Below, piece by piece: positions 7,865 to 16,939 of a DNA stretch of 58,945 nt. The translations under genes were made by a program, and so were the position numbers. This stretch comes from Clostridia bacterium. GTDB taxonomy: Bacteria > Bacillota > Clostridia > Oscillospirales > CAG-272. How positions within the stretch are numbered: the stretch's first letter is position 1; each line of letters starts with the position of its first letter. Location of the stretch: contig JAFTNU010000054.1 in assembly GCA_017451735.1 (NCBI GenBank), positions 1 to 58,945 of the forward strand, written 5' to 3'. The notes beneath the pieces were generated by a model that saw only the letters and a list, made by a program, of their open reading frames with translations, ran no database searches and was not told where the DNA came from.

Positions 7865-8525
7865 TGTTGTCAAGCAAGCATTGCGGGACCTGGCATTAAA
7901 GGAGTCGGCCTATTATGACAGTCTGGAGGATCCGCCCTTTACATTGTCGGAAACTTTTGAAAAAAAGATGGATCACCTGATGCGCAAGCAAAAGAGCTGG
8001 ACATGGCCGCTGATCAAAACCACCAAGCGAAAAGTGATCACCATTCTGGTGACCACACTGCTTCTCTTCTCCCTGTCCTTGGGTATTACTGCCGTACGCG
8101 AATCGGTGTTCTCATTCTTTGTAGAAATGCATGAAAAATTCAACACATTTTTTACGCAAGAGGAGCATAATCAAAGCAGTTCGACTATCAAAGAAAAATA
8201 TGTTATTAAGTGGTTACCAGAAAATTGCAAATTAGAAAATCAAACAATTCGTCAAACACGCATTTCAACCACATGGTCATGCGGAGAACAAAAAATAAGT
8301 TTTTATCAGCTTTTGAATTCTTCTACAAAATTTGCCATGGATAATGAAGTTGACACTTATTCTAAACATTCAATCAATGACATTGAAACATATTATATAA
8401 GTAAAAATGGAACTCAAGTATTCTTATGGACCAAAGATGACTATTCCTTCCGCTTACAAGTTCCGGCGGAGCTTGACTGGGATACCTGCGTAAAAATCAT
8501 CGAAAGCATCACCGTAGAGGAATAA
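7845..8525 (+). CDS. Membrane anti-sigma-factor-like protein with DUF4367-type C-terminus
   Basis: A 226-residue protein. Residues 1-60 are cytoplasmic and charged. Residues ~63-84 (VITILVTTLLLFSLSLGITAV) form one membrane segment. The external part ends in a DUF4367-like domain (KWLPENCK..., TKDDYSFRLQVP..., VKIIESI). It overlaps the sigma-factor gene, the usual arrangement for a cognate membrane anti-sigma factor that releases sigma on an outside signal. The external part (~8150-8450) is more AT-rich than the start, suggesting a divergent or acquired sensor domain. The anti-sigma role is inferred from context and topology; no zinc-binding anti-sigma motif is seen. Confidence 0.7.
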   Translation: MEKLRNDVVKQALRDLALKESAYYDSLEDPPFTLSETFEKKMDHLMRKQKSWTWPLIKTTKRKVITILVTTLLLFSLSLGITAVRESVFSFFVEMHEKFNTFFTQEEHNQSSSTIKEKYVIKWLPENCKLENQTIRQTRISTTWSCGEQKISFYQLLNSSTKFAMDNEVDTYSKHSINDIETYYISKNGTQVFLWTKDDYSFRLQVPAELDWDTCVKIIESITVEE

Positions 8526-8560
8526 CACAAATTCAAAACAAGCGAACGGCCTTGCACAAA

Positions 8561-8620
8561 CCCAAGCCTTCCCCGGCGGGGGAAGGTGGCAGCCGGAGGC
8601 TGACGGATAAGGCGCCCCAA
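8561..8620. repeat. Intergenic palindromic (REP-like) repeat
   Basis: Two hairpins in a row: CCTTCCCC/GGGGAAGG (8567-8586) and CAGCC/GGCTG (8590-8602), followed by ACGGATAAGG. This GC-rich pattern is typical of dispersed intergenic palindromes in gut Clostridia. Only one copy is present in this window. The gap 8526-8786 holds no gene. Confidence 0.6.
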
Positions 8621-8658
8621 CACCAAGCAACGGTCCACCACCACTTCAGCGGCGGTCC

Positions 8659-8698
8659 GGGGCTGAGTCATTTAACACCGAATAAATGACTCAGCCCC
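8659..8698. terminator. Hairpin, possible terminator of the sigma/anti-sigma operon
   Basis: A 16-bp inverted repeat (8659-8674 with 8683-8698, GGGGCTGAGTCATTTA type) without a T-run, directly before a stronger terminator. Confidence 0.45.
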
Positions 8699-8710
8699 CC
8701 TATTATTGTC

Positions 8711-8754
8711 AAAAAAGAGGGCGAAGAATTTGAAAATTCTTCGCCCTCTTTTTT
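8711..8754. terminator. Strong bidirectional terminator
   Basis: A perfect 20-bp stem (8711-8730 with 8735-8754) with a TGAA loop, an A-run on one side and a T-run on the other. It separates the plus-strand anti-sigma gene from the minus-strand polysaccharide operon and can serve both. Confidence 0.9.
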
Positions 8755-8786
8755 GGGAGATATTCAATAAAACCGAGATAGAACCG

Positions 8787-10100
8787 TTATGAAGCTTTCA
8801 GCCCAGTCGGCTTTCCTTGAGCCTGTGGTATTTCTCCTCGGTGATGATCAACCTCGGGTTGCCAAAACAGGAGAAAGGCCAAAAGAAAGCTGAGCAGGTA
8901 AGAATACTGGAATACGGTGATCAAAAAGATGGCCATGACACTGAGTGCAAAAAGGACAATTCCCCACTGTTTGCGCAAAATTCCCACCACCGTTGCGCGA
9001 ATTACGGGACACAGGTGGATGGCGCCAAGCCACAGACCGCCATCGGACAGGATCCACAAGAGGCCGCTGCTGTAGCCCATATTGAAATGACGCCAGGAAG
9101 ACATATACTGCTGGATCGCAGGCAGATTGTTAAAGCCGTTACCAAGGAGTGGATGATCCAGGAAAGCCTGCCACCCCGCCCGCAGATCGTCGGAACGGAT
9201 CGAGCCCGAGATCGTACCAATCTTGCGGATCAATAGGAACAAGGCCGCTCCCACGCCCACCGTCAGGATAGCCGCTCCTGTGGCAATGACCGATTTTTTG
9301 CGCAGCCAACCCTTTTCGCCTATCCATAAAATCAACTTCATCAACACGGCAAAGCCCGCCACCAGATATCCCATGGTAGACATGGTCGTAAGGATAACCA
9401 ACAGCAAGATTCCCATTTTTTTCAGATCTGCTTTTTTGACAAGGAACACCTCGATCAGCAGTGCCAATGAATAATGGAGGGCCGCCATGGGTGCTTCGGT
9501 AAAAATAGAAGTATTCCGTATCCCCTGAGGAGTGAAATAAATGCCGATGTAACTGCTGATGGGCGCATCCAGGAAAGAAGTATCGTTCCAGGAGGTCATC
9601 ACCACACCCGATGGCGGAAAAATCTTGAGTACAGAGCAAAGGAGCCACATAACAAGTGAATAAATCGCCACCAGGCATATCAGATTGCGGTATTTTAAAA
9701 GAACTGCGGTGGTTCCTTCACTGCGGCGCATGAGCGAATAGGCCGCCATCAGGAGAAATACAAGGATAAAATGCCAAAAGACGGAGCGATTGCTTTCGTG
9801 AGCAAAAAACAGCACCATGGCATATAAAAAGATTGCGGAAATACCAAAAATACAGGCCTTTCGCTTCTCCCCCGAGAAGATGGCTCCCGAGAGAATCATG
9901 CATGCAAGCACCGCCGTGATCAGTAAAATCAGCAATACGGTACCGATATGATCGCGCACAGGGTCTATCGTCATCCAGACGGTATTTCCCTGCACCAACA
10001 AAACAGCGGCGATCACATACTCAAAAGCATGCAAAAGGCGCACTGCCCATACAGAGTCGGTTGCCGAACGGATCCGTTCCTTCCATTCCGAAATCTGCAT
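8787..10100 (-). CDS. O-antigen ligase/polymerase-like membrane protein
   Basis: A 437-residue integral membrane protein with about ten to twelve hydrophobic segments and a large loop in the second half. The loop contains RAGWQAFLDHPLLGNGFNNLP, matching the conserved H-P-x-x-G-x-G-x-N region of the Wzy_C/O-antigen ligase family. Such proteins polymerise or ligate undecaprenyl-linked polysaccharide units on the outer face of the membrane. It is the last gene of a seven-gene minus-strand operon that makes dTDP-rhamnose and starts glycan assembly, so here it most likely polymerises or attaches a rhamnose-containing cell-surface glycan. Which of the two it does cannot be told from sequence. Confidence 0.75.
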   Translation of the reverse strand: MQISEWKERIRSATDSVWAVRLLHAFEYVIAAVLLVQGNTVWMTIDPVRDHIGTVLLILLITAVLACMILSGAIFSGEKRKACIFGISAIFLYAMVLFFAHESNRSVFWHFILVFLLMAAYSLMRRSEGTTAVLLKYRNLICLVAIYSLVMWLLCSVLKIFPPSGVVMTSWNDTSFLDAPISSYIGIYFTPQGIRNTSIFTEAPMAALHYSLALLIEVFLVKKADLKKMGILLLVILTTMSTMGYLVAGFAVLMKLILWIGEKGWLRKKSVIATGAAILTVGVGAALFLLIRKIGTISGSIRSDDLRAGWQAFLDHPLLGNGFNNLPAIQQYMSSWRHFNMGYSSGLLWILSDGGLWLGAIHLCPVIRATVVGILRKQWGIVLFALSVMAIFLITVFQYSYLLSFLLAFLLFWQPEVDHHRGEIPQAQGKPTGLKAS

Positions 10101-10118
10101 TTGTACGCCTCCTTCCGC

Positions 10119-10859
10119 TTATTTTGCGCCGACGCGCTTGATCACCTTGATCACGGTTTTGAACAAAATTTTAATATCCAGCCACACCGAGCAATGATCC
10201 ACATAGTAAAGCTCGGCCTTTTGGCGCTCGCCGCTCTCATAGGTGCAATTGCTTCTGCCGTTGACCGCCCACCAACCGATCATACCGGGCTTGACGGAAA
10301 GCAGCTTTTGCATATCGTTCCCGTACTTTTTACGCGCCTCCGAGCGCATGACAGGGCGAGGACCGATCAATGAAATGGTTCCGATAAAAACCGAAAATAC
10401 GTTGGGCAATTCGTCAAGACTGGTCTTGCGCAGAAATTTGCCCAGCTTGGTGATGCGGGGGTCATCCTCCACCTTATACTCCTGCTCATATTGCTCCTGC
10501 TGCTCGGGGGTCAGCTTGCGGCTGATCTTGTCGGCATCCTTAACCATACTGCGGAATTTGTAGATATAGATTCCCTTTCCGTTTTTACCCACACGTCTGT
10601 GCTTATAGAATACCGATCCGCCGTCACTGCATTTGACCAACAGAGCAAGAATCAGGTAGAGCCAGGAAAAAACGATCAGGAAAAGGGACGACGCTAAAAG
10701 ATCGAACAAGCGTTTGAAAAACAGATAACAGCCGTAGCGAAAGCCTCTTCTCGGCACAAAGGGCACCGCTTTCTCAGACAATTCTCCCCCCTCGCTTTGA
10801 TCGACGGAGTCGGTGAGCGTTTCCTTTTGTTCGGTTTCGTTCAAATTCTGTTCAGGCAT
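10119..10859 (-). CDS. Priming sugar transferase (bacterial sugar transferase family)
   Basis: A 246-residue protein of the WcaJ/RfbP type. A 36-residue polar N-terminus is followed by a membrane hairpin at ~50-75. The catalytic domain has FYKHRRVGKNGKGIYIYKFRSM, KLGKFLRKTSLDELPN and SLIGPRPV in the expected order. These enzymes transfer a sugar phosphate from a nucleotide sugar to undecaprenyl phosphate at the inner face of the membrane and start repeat-unit synthesis. It lacks the large N-terminal membrane region of full-length WcaJ, like short PglC-type enzymes. It lies between the GT2 gene (4 bp) and the polymerase gene (18 bp). The sugar substrate is not evident. Confidence 0.9.
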   Translation of the reverse strand: MPEQNLNETEQKETLTDSVDQSEGGELSEKAVPFVPRRGFRYGCYLFFKRLFDLLASSLFLIVFSWLYLILALLVKCSDGGSVFYKHRRVGKNGKGIYIYKFRSMVKDADKISRKLTPEQQEQYEQEYKVEDDPRITKLGKFLRKTSLDELPNVFSVFIGTISLIGPRPVMRSEARKKYGNDMQKLLSVKPGMIGWWAVNGRSNCTYESGERQKAELYYVDHCSVWLDIKILFKTVIKVIKRVGAK

Positions 10860-10863
10860 AGGA

Positions 10864-11727
10864 TCACCTCTTTTCTTCCTTCCCTTTTTTCATTCCCAGA
10901 TAGCGGGAGGTCATATCGGGCAAAAAGCGGAACAGTACGGGGATGTTGAACTCCCGCAGTGCACGCTTGAATACGTAAAGGGCCAGCTTCAAGCCCGAAT
11001 CTGTGGTTTTGTAGTCATCGAACTCCGGGTGCTCTGCAAACCATTTACCTGTCGCACGGTATCGATTATAAAGCTGTTTGAAGGTATACCGATGGGAATG
11101 CTCCGCAACGGCAGTGGCAACATAGGCCTTTTGCAGTCCCCTGTCGATCACCTTTTTGGCGTAGTACATATCCTCATTCATCATCATGTGGATACTGTCA
11201 TAACCGCCAAGGGTTACAAAGGTGGGGCGGTGATAAGCGGAAAAGGCATCCGATGCAAAAAAAGCAGCTAACTGCATATTCTCCACATCGGCGGCGGATA
11301 CCGTCAGGCTCTCTTTCCCGTAATTTTTCTCACGCACATAACGCTCGATGGTCTTTTGGGAGCAAATTTGCCGACCGTAAGCATAGACACAGGTCTCGTT
11401 TATAACAGATGCCAATCGGGACAATGCATCCTCATCAACAAAGCGCACATCCTGAGATATCATCACCACCACGTCGCTCTCGCAATACTCCATAACGGCG
11501 GTCTGACGGGTCAGGCTATGAGAAAAGTCCCCCAACGGTACAAGGAAATAGCAAAATCCGGCCTCTGTGATTTTTCGGATAACGACAGAAAGGTCGTCCT
11601 CCTCTTTTGTGATCGGGAAAACGACTTTATTGAAAATGATATTTTTTTGTGCCTTCAGCCCTTCGATCACCGCGTCGATCATGCCGTCGGCGCGGTGCAA
11701 AGGACATACCACATCGATCTTTACCAT
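10864..11727 (-). CDS. Family 2 glycosyltransferase, rhamnosyltransferase-like
   Basis: A 287-residue GT-A fold enzyme. It starts KIDVVCPLHRADGMIDAVIEGL, has VVVMISQDVRFVDEDAL as the nucleotide-sugar/metal region, and a GGYDSIHMMMNEDMYYAKKV segment typical of rhamnosyltransferases. It contains no membrane segments. The start at 11727 is chosen because the longer frame would overlap rfbC; its ATG lies two bases after the rfbC stop, so translation is likely coupled. Placed directly after the four dTDP-rhamnose genes, it probably adds rhamnose to the lipid-linked glycan. Acceptor and linkage are unknown. Confidence 0.8.
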   Translation of the reverse strand: MVKIDVVCPLHRADGMIDAVIEGLKAQKNIIFNKVVFPITKEEDDLSVVIRKITEAGFCYFLVPLGDFSHSLTRQTAVMEYCESDVVVMISQDVRFVDEDALSRLASVINETCVYAYGRQICSQKTIERYVREKNYGKESLTVSAADVENMQLAAFFASDAFSAYHRPTFVTLGGYDSIHMMMNEDMYYAKKVIDRGLQKAYVATAVAEHSHRYTFKQLYNRYRATGKWFAEHPEFDDYKTTDSGLKLALYVFKRALREFNIPVLFRFLPDMTSRYLGMKKGKEEKR

Positions 11728-11729
11728 AT

Positions 11730-12332
11730 TCAAAAAGCAAACGTATCGGCAAGTCCCGACCATTTACAATCCTTGTCGCTGAGATTTAAGGGTGTCCCAT
11801 CGGAAAGCGTATAGCCCGCAGGGTCGGCAGAACCGTGATACGTACCCAAAATTTCGGGCCACTCGATACCGATGGCGGGGTCGTTCCACGCAAGACCGCC
11901 TTCGTCCCCGGGATGATAAAAATCGGTGACCTTGTAGCAAAATTCGGCGGTATCGCTGAGCACCAGAAATCCGTGGGCAAAACCTTCGGAAATATAGAAT
12001 TGCTTCTTGTTCTCCTCGGTCAGCTCCACACCGTACCACTTGCCGTAGGTTTCGGAATCCCGACGGAGATCCACGGCCACATCAAACACCCGTCCCTTGA
12101 TGACGCGAACCAGCTTCCCTTGGGGATATTCCTTTTGAAAATGCAGTCCCCGCAATACGCCCTTGACGCTCATGGATTGATTATCCTGCACAAAATTCAT
12201 GTTGAGTCCCGCCTCGGTCATATCGCGGAGATTATAGGTTTCCATAAAATAACCGCGATTGTCGCCGTGGACGGCAGGCTCGATGATATAAAGCCCTTTG
12301 ATGGGTGCCGGTGTGACTTTGATCTGTCCCAT
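11730..12332 (-). CDS. rfbC: dTDP-4-dehydrorhamnose 3,5-epimerase
   Basis: A 200-residue RmlC-type cupin enzyme that epimerises dTDP-4-keto-6-deoxyglucose at C3 and C5, the third step to dTDP-L-rhamnose. Conserved stretches are DNRGYFMETYN, FVQDNQSMS, VLRGLHFQ with the catalytic histidine, KLVRVIKGRVFDVAVDLR and SEGFAHGFLVL. The length is slightly above the usual ~185. The gene begins two bases after the rfbD stop and sits in the order A-B-D-C. Confidence 0.95.
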   Translation of the reverse strand: MGQIKVTPAPIKGLYIIEPAVHGDNRGYFMETYNLRDMTEAGLNMNFVQDNQSMSVKGVLRGLHFQKEYPQGKLVRVIKGRVFDVAVDLRRDSETYGKWYGVELTEENKKQFYISEGFAHGFLVLSDTAEFCYKVTDFYHPGDEGGLAWNDPAIGIEWPEILGTYHGSADPAGYTLSDGTPLNLSDKDCKWSGLADTFAF

Positions 12333-12333
12333 A

Positions 12334-13191
12334 TTATTCCTTAATCTCCGTTAAATATCTATTGAGTGCATCCTGCCAGGCAGGCAGAAGCGCAAAGCCG
12401 TTTTGTGTCAGCTTATCGCGGCTCATGCGACTGTTGAAGGGGCGCTTGGCTTTCGATACACCGTATTCGGCAGTGGTCACGGGAATGACCCTTGTTTGCT
12501 TCCCTGCTGCGCGGAAGATCTCGGTGGCAAAATCGGCCCAGCTGATGTAATCCCCTTCATTGGTAGCGTGATATCTGCCGTATTTGTCGGATTCGACCAT
12601 ATCCACAAGCAATCTCGCCAGATCAAAGGTATAGGTGGGCAGACCGATCTGATCATTGACCACCCGCAGGGTATCGTGCGTTTCGGAGAGCTTCAGCATG
12701 GTGCGAATAAAATTCTTGCCGTTAACACCAAAGACCCAGGAGATGCGCACGATAAAGTAACGGTCAAGCGCCTTTTCCACGGCCAGCTCCCCTTCGTATT
12801 TGGTCTGTCCGTAGACATTCAGGGGAGTTCGTTCATCATCGGGCTGCCAGGGTCGTTCCCCCTCTCCGCCGAACACATAATCGGTAGAAATATAGATCAT
12901 CTTGGCATTGATCCGTTTGGCCGCCTGCGCGATATAGCCGGTACCGATCGCGTTGATGCGCCGCACCTTCTCAAGATTAGCCGCGTCCTCGGCAGCATCC
13001 ACCGCCGTCCAGGCGGCACAGTGCACAATGGCCTCGGGAGCCGTGTCTCCGATCACCCGCTCCACTGCCGCGAGATCGGTGATATCCATTTCCTCAATGT
13101 CTACACCGATCGCAGTATGCCCTCGCTTTTCCAACTCCTTGACAACATCAAAGCCCAACTGTCCCTTGACTCCGGTCACAAGTACTTTCAT
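12334..13191 (-). CDS. rfbD: dTDP-4-dehydrorhamnose reductase
   Basis: A 285-residue SDR-type enzyme that performs the last, NAD(P)H-dependent step to dTDP-L-rhamnose. It has the nucleotide-binding start KVLVTGVKGQLGFDVVKEL, AAWTAVDAAED, and the STDYVFGGEGERPWQPDD...YGQTKYEGE region with the catalytic Tyr/Lys. The start at 13191 overlaps the rfbB stop (ATGA); the longer frame upstream lies inside rfbB and is not used. Normal length for the family. Confidence 0.95.
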   Translation of the reverse strand: MKVLVTGVKGQLGFDVVKELEKRGHTAIGVDIEEMDITDLAAVERVIGDTAPEAIVHCAAWTAVDAAEDAANLEKVRRINAIGTGYIAQAAKRINAKMIYISTDYVFGGEGERPWQPDDERTPLNVYGQTKYEGELAVEKALDRYFIVRISWVFGVNGKNFIRTMLKLSETHDTLRVVNDQIGLPTYTFDLARLLVDMVESDKYGRYHATNEGDYISWADFATEIFRAAGKQTRVIPVTTAEYGVSKAKRPFNSRMSRDKLTQNGFALLPAWQDALNRYLTEIKE

Positions 13192-14210
13192 TTGCGATCT
13201 CCGTACATTTTTTCGTAATAGTTCTGATATTCGCCCGAAATGATGTCCTCCCACCATTTCCTGTTATCCAGATACCAGCGGATGGTCTTTTTGATGCCGT
13301 CCTCGAACTTGGTCTCGGGCAACCACCCCAGCTCGTTACTGATCTTGGTAGGATCAATGGCATAGCGCATATCATGGCCCTTGCGGTCAGCCACATAGGT
13401 GATCAGACTCTCGGGCTTGCCCAGCTCCTTCAAAATGATCTTAACGATATCGATATTGCGCTTTTCGTTGTGTCCGCCCACATTGTAGACCTCGCCCACG
13501 CGCCCCTTGCGCACGATCAGGTCGATGGCCTTACAATGATCCTCCACATAGAGCCAGTCACGAACATTCAGCCCCTCACCATACACGGGCAGAGGCTTGT
13601 CGTTGAGCGCATTGGCGATCATCAGGGGAATCAGCTTTTCGGGAAAATGATACGGGCCGTAGTTGTTGGAGCAACGGCTGATGGTCACGGGGAGCTCGTA
13701 GGTTCTGTGATAGGCCAGCACCAAGAGATCAGCGCCCGCCTTGGAGCTGGAATAGGGAGAGCTGGTGTGAATGGGCGTCTCCTCGGTGAAGAACAGGTCG
13801 GGTCTGTCCAGGGGCAGATCGCCGTAGACCTCGTCGGTGGAAACCTGATGATAGCGCTTGATGCCGTACTTACGGCAGGCGTCCATCAGCACCTGCGTGC
13901 CTAAAATATTGGTCTGCAAAAAGACCTCGGGGTTTTCGATGCTTCTGTCCACATGGCTCTCGGCCGCAAAATTGATCACCACATCGGGCTTTTCTTCCTC
14001 AAAGACGGTATATACCGCTTCACGGTCGCAAATATCGGTTTTGCAGAATCGGAAATTGGGATTCTCCATAACAGGGGCCAGTGTGGAAAGGTTCCCCGCA
14101 TAGGTCAGCTTATCCAGGCAAACAATCCGATCCTCGGGATATTTGCCCAGCATATAATGCACAAAGTTGCCGCCGATAAAGCCGGCGCCGCCGGTTACAA
14201 TGATTGTCAT
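13188..14210 (-). CDS. rfbB: dTDP-glucose 4,6-dehydratase
   Basis: A 340-residue extended SDR enzyme (RmlB) that makes dTDP-4-keto-6-deoxyglucose. It shows the NAD-binding motif GGAGFIGGNFVHY, the HVDRSIENP segment, STDEVYGDLP with active-site Thr/Asp/Glu, and YSSSKAGADLLV with the catalytic Tyr-x-x-x-Lys. Length is typical. It starts five bases after the rfbA stop codon and overlaps rfbD. Confidence 0.97.
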   Translation of the reverse strand: MTIIVTGGAGFIGGNFVHYMLGKYPEDRIVCLDKLTYAGNLSTLAPVMENPNFRFCKTDICDREAVYTVFEEEKPDVVINFAAESHVDRSIENPEVFLQTNILGTQVLMDACRKYGIKRYHQVSTDEVYGDLPLDRPDLFFTEETPIHTSSPYSSSKAGADLLVLAYHRTYELPVTISRCSNNYGPYHFPEKLIPLMIANALNDKPLPVYGEGLNVRDWLYVEDHCKAIDLIVRKGRVGEVYNVGGHNEKRNIDIVKIILKELGKPESLITYVADRKGHDMRYAIDPTKISNELGWLPETKFEDGIKKTIRWYLDNRKWWEDIISGEYQNYYEKMYGDRK

Positions 14211-14215
14211 ACTGT

Positions 14216-15115
14216 TTACTCCGTTTTGTAAGTGCCGTCGATGTACTTGCCGTTCACGACGTTTCTGATATATTCGCCGTACTGATTATTGAGCCTGTCG
14301 CAAAGCGCCAGCACCTGCTCCTTGGTGATCCAGCCGTTGAGATACGCGATCTCCTCAATACACGCCACCTTGCGGTGCTGATGGGTCTCTACGGTCTTGA
14401 TAAATTCGGTGGCCTCCGCAAGGCTCTCATGTGTACCGGTATCCAACCAGGTAAAGCCCTGACCCAACACCTCCACCTGCAGCTTGCCCTCGGCAAGATA
14501 GCGCTTATTGATATCGGTGATCTCCAGCTCGCCGCGTGCGGAGGGCTTCACCTCCTTGGCATACTGCACCACGTTATTGTCATAAAAATACAGACCCGTT
14601 ACGCAATAATTGCTCTTGGGCTCCTTGGGCTTTTCCTCAATGGAAACCGCTCTCCCCTCCGCATCGAACTCGACAATGCCAAAGCGCTGAGGGTCATCCA
14701 CATAATAGCCGAAAATGGTGGCCTCGCCCGATCTTGCGATCTGAGCCGCCTTGCGCAGACGGTTCTTGAGGCCGTGACCCGAAAAGATGTTGTCCCCCAA
14801 CACCATGGCAACGCAATCGTCACCGATGAAATCCTCGGCAATCAGGAATGCCTGTGCCAGGCCCTCGGGCTTTTCCTGCACGGCATACTGCAAGCGGATA
14901 CCCAGATCCTTGCCGTCCTGGAACAGATTTTCAAAGCGGGGCAGATCTTCGGGAGTGGAAATGATCAGAATGTCTCGGATCCCCGCATTCATCAAAACAG
15001 AAAGCGGATAATAGATCATCGGCTTGTCATAAACGGGCAAGAGCTGCTTACTCGTTACACGCGTCAGCGGATAGAGCCGCGTCCCGGATCCACCTGCAAG
15101 GATAATACCCTTCAT
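14216..15115 (-). CDS. rfbA: Glucose-1-phosphate thymidylyltransferase
   Basis: A 299-residue RmlA enzyme that forms dTDP-glucose from dTTP and glucose-1-phosphate. Diagnostic parts are [44 protein letters not shown] and the [12 protein letters not shown] region. The ATG at 15115 has GGAGGAG nine bases upstream; the longer open frame reaches into the leader and is not used. It is the first gene of the polysaccharide operon, with its own strong promoter. Confidence 0.97.
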   Translation of the reverse strand: MKGIILAGGSGTRLYPLTRVTSKQLLPVYDKPMIYYPLSVLMNAGIRDILIISTPEDLPRFENLFQDGKDLGIRLQYAVQEKPEGLAQAFLIAEDFIGDDCVAMVLGDNIFSGHGLKNRLRKAAQIARSGEATIFGYYVDDPQRFGIVEFDAEGRAVSIEEKPKEPKSNYCVTGLYFYDNNVVQYAKEVKPSARGELEITDINKRYLAEGKLQVEVLGQGFTWLDTGTHESLAEATEFIKTVETHQHRKVACIEEIAYLNGWITKEQVLALCDRLNNQYGEYIRNVVNGKYIDGTYKTE

Positions 15116-15199
15116 AGTACTCCTCCAAAATAATATTGATCGGCAGAGGCTTGAAGAATCTGCCATTTGCATTCATGTCGTGAGATGTAGATTATATTT

Positions 15200-15228
15200 A
15201 TTATATCACACTCTCAGACAAAAGACAA
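15200..15228 (-). promoter_or_regulatory. Promoter of the rfb polysaccharide operon
   Basis: On the minus strand TTGTCT (15223-15228) and TATAAT (15200-15205) with a 17-bp spacer, about 85 bases upstream of rfbA. Bases 15229-15331 hold nothing else recognisable. Confidence 0.8.
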
Positions 15229-15331
15229 TAGATAAACACGCAAATGTCGATTTTCAGGCAAAATTGTTAAAAAAGTTTTTCGAGTTTGTTATTTTTGTTT
15301 GTTTTTCTTCCCTTTATAATTCATCCGAAAA

Positions 15332-15365
15332 GGGCGTCAATCTGCCATAAAGCAGATTGACGCCC
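15332..15365 (-). terminator. Terminator of the GH4/serine-hydrolase operon
   Basis: A perfect 14-bp stem (15332-15345 with 15352-15365) with a CATAAA-type loop, followed on the minus strand by a short T-run. It lies about 95 bases past the hydrolase stop and upstream of the rfb promoter. Confidence 0.75.
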
Positions 15366-15459
15366 ACCAAAAAAGCGACAACGCCATGGGATATTGGGTG
15401 ATGATATTTCAAAAATGCTTTGCTTCACTGTTGCAAATCACTTCTCCGCCCCCTTCGTG

Positions 15460-16926
15460 TTACGCCTTGGCATTCATAATGCCCTGATATTCTTCGAGAA
15501 AGGCCTCGGCGGTCTTACTCATGCGCACCGAAACGTGTTTTTCATCACGAAAACCGAATACCATAGCCAGATTACCGAAATATTTGTCGATGATCTGTAT
15601 CCGGATGCGCAACTTACGGGGCTCCTGCCAATCGGCACTGCACGCACAGTTGTATTTGTGCCCCGGCTGAGAAACAGTACCGATCAGATCGGAATATCCC
15701 TCCTGGGGGAATTTACCGAACACGTTACGTCCGAATCCGAAGGGGAGGCTCTTCTCTCCCTGCTCGTTTTCGTAGCAAAGGCAGCCTTGGTCACCGTCAA
15801 AATCAAGGCGGAACCGTTTGATTCCCATGGAATTCAGCTCACAAATGAAGGTTTTCCCACTAACGGTATGAGAAAAATCGTTGTTTGCGGCGCCGGGAAG
15901 ATAAAACAGCTCACGACCGTCACAAAAGGATTGCAGCGCCTCCCGCGCCTCCCGATCTTCCGGCAGAGGCGCTCCGAGAGCAGGAATAATGCTATCATAA
16001 AGCGCATCATAAATCAGATCACAGGAAAGTCCGTTTCCCTGATTGTCAGAGGTGATGACAAAAATAAAATCATGGACGGGATCACAAAGTGCGATCTGGT
16101 TCCCCATACCCAACATGGCAAAGCAACCGCAGGGCGCTCCCCAAAACTGATAGCCATAGCCATGATTCCCGTGATTGACAAATCCGTAATCTCCCGTGGC
16201 CACCGACACAGCCGTTGCATCGGTCAAATATGCTTCATTCAGATACCGCTTACCGTGCCATGTCCCCTTATTCAGCACAAAACGGGCAAAGCGCATCAGA
16301 TCCATGGAAGTACACATGACACCGGAATCCCCCCAAGAGTGTCCGCCCGGCGCCTGCAAGCAATAGGCATCCTTAGAAAAACCGATACCGTCCAGGGCCT
16401 TTTCCTGCAAATATTTCAGGAAAGGCTTTCCCGTCACCCTCTCCACGATGACCCCCAGCATGAAGGAACCGGAGCTGTCATACGTGTGGAGGGAATGGGG
16501 ATATTTGGGGGTAAAGGGATCGAAATAGGTCCTGACACGGTCATCCGTTCCGCTTTTGAACCAACTGCTCCACTTCTCCTTGGCGGTCTCCATCAACAGC
16601 ATCTCTCGGATGGTGGCATCGGGCAAGGAGGCAGGATCCTTCCCCGCCACATACTCGGGGAAATATTTGATCATGGCATCATCCAACGAGATCAATCCAT
16701 CCTGCTCGCAAAAACCAATGGCCACAGAAACGAAGCTTTTGGAGACCGAGTACATCCGATGCTTGAATTGTTGATCAAAGGGCTTGTAGTAGCATTCGCA
16801 AAAGATATCATTCCCCCTGGCCATCAGGACACTGTGGGTGGAAAGACACTTATCCTCCAACCGTTTGAGAAATTTCAGGACCGTTACCGAGGAGATCCCC
16901 GCTTGCTCCGGCGTACAGTATTGCAT
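15460..16926 (-). CDS. Serine hydrolase, beta-lactamase (class C)/esterase family
   Basis: A 488-residue protein with the class C-like fold. The S-x-x-K motif lies at residues 60-63 (YSVSKSF) and a Y-D-S version of the Y-x-N motif at 149-151 (HTYDSSG). The start at 16926 is preceded by AAGGGGGAAG. No signal peptide is seen, so it is probably a cytoplasmic esterase or peptidase rather than a secreted beta-lactamase. The ~120 C-terminal residues form a separate beta-rich tail. It lies 13 bases after a GH4 glycosidase in a two-gene operon, suggesting it removes an acyl or similar group from the same carbohydrate substrate. The substrate is not known. Confidence 0.8.
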   Translation of the reverse strand: MQYCTPEQAGISSVTVLKFLKRLEDKCLSTHSVLMARGNDIFCECYYKPFDQQFKHRMYSVSKSFVSVAIGFCEQDGLISLDDAMIKYFPEYVAGKDPASLPDATIREMLLMETAKEKWSSWFKSGTDDRVRTYFDPFTPKYPHSLHTYDSSGSFMLGVIVERVTGKPFLKYLQEKALDGIGFSKDAYCLQAPGGHSWGDSGVMCTSMDLMRFARFVLNKGTWHGKRYLNEAYLTDATAVSVATGDYGFVNHGNHGYGYQFWGAPCGCFAMLGMGNQIALCDPVHDFIFVITSDNQGNGLSCDLIYDALYDSIIPALGAPLPEDREAREALQSFCDGRELFYLPGAANNDFSHTVSGKTFICELNSMGIKRFRLDFDGDQGCLCYENEQGEKSLPFGFGRNVFGKFPQEGYSDLIGTVSQPGHKYNCACSADWQEPRKLRIRIQIIDKYFGNLAMVFGFRDEKHVSVRMSKTAEAFLEEYQGIMNAKA

Positions 16927-16939
16927 CAGCACTTCCCCC

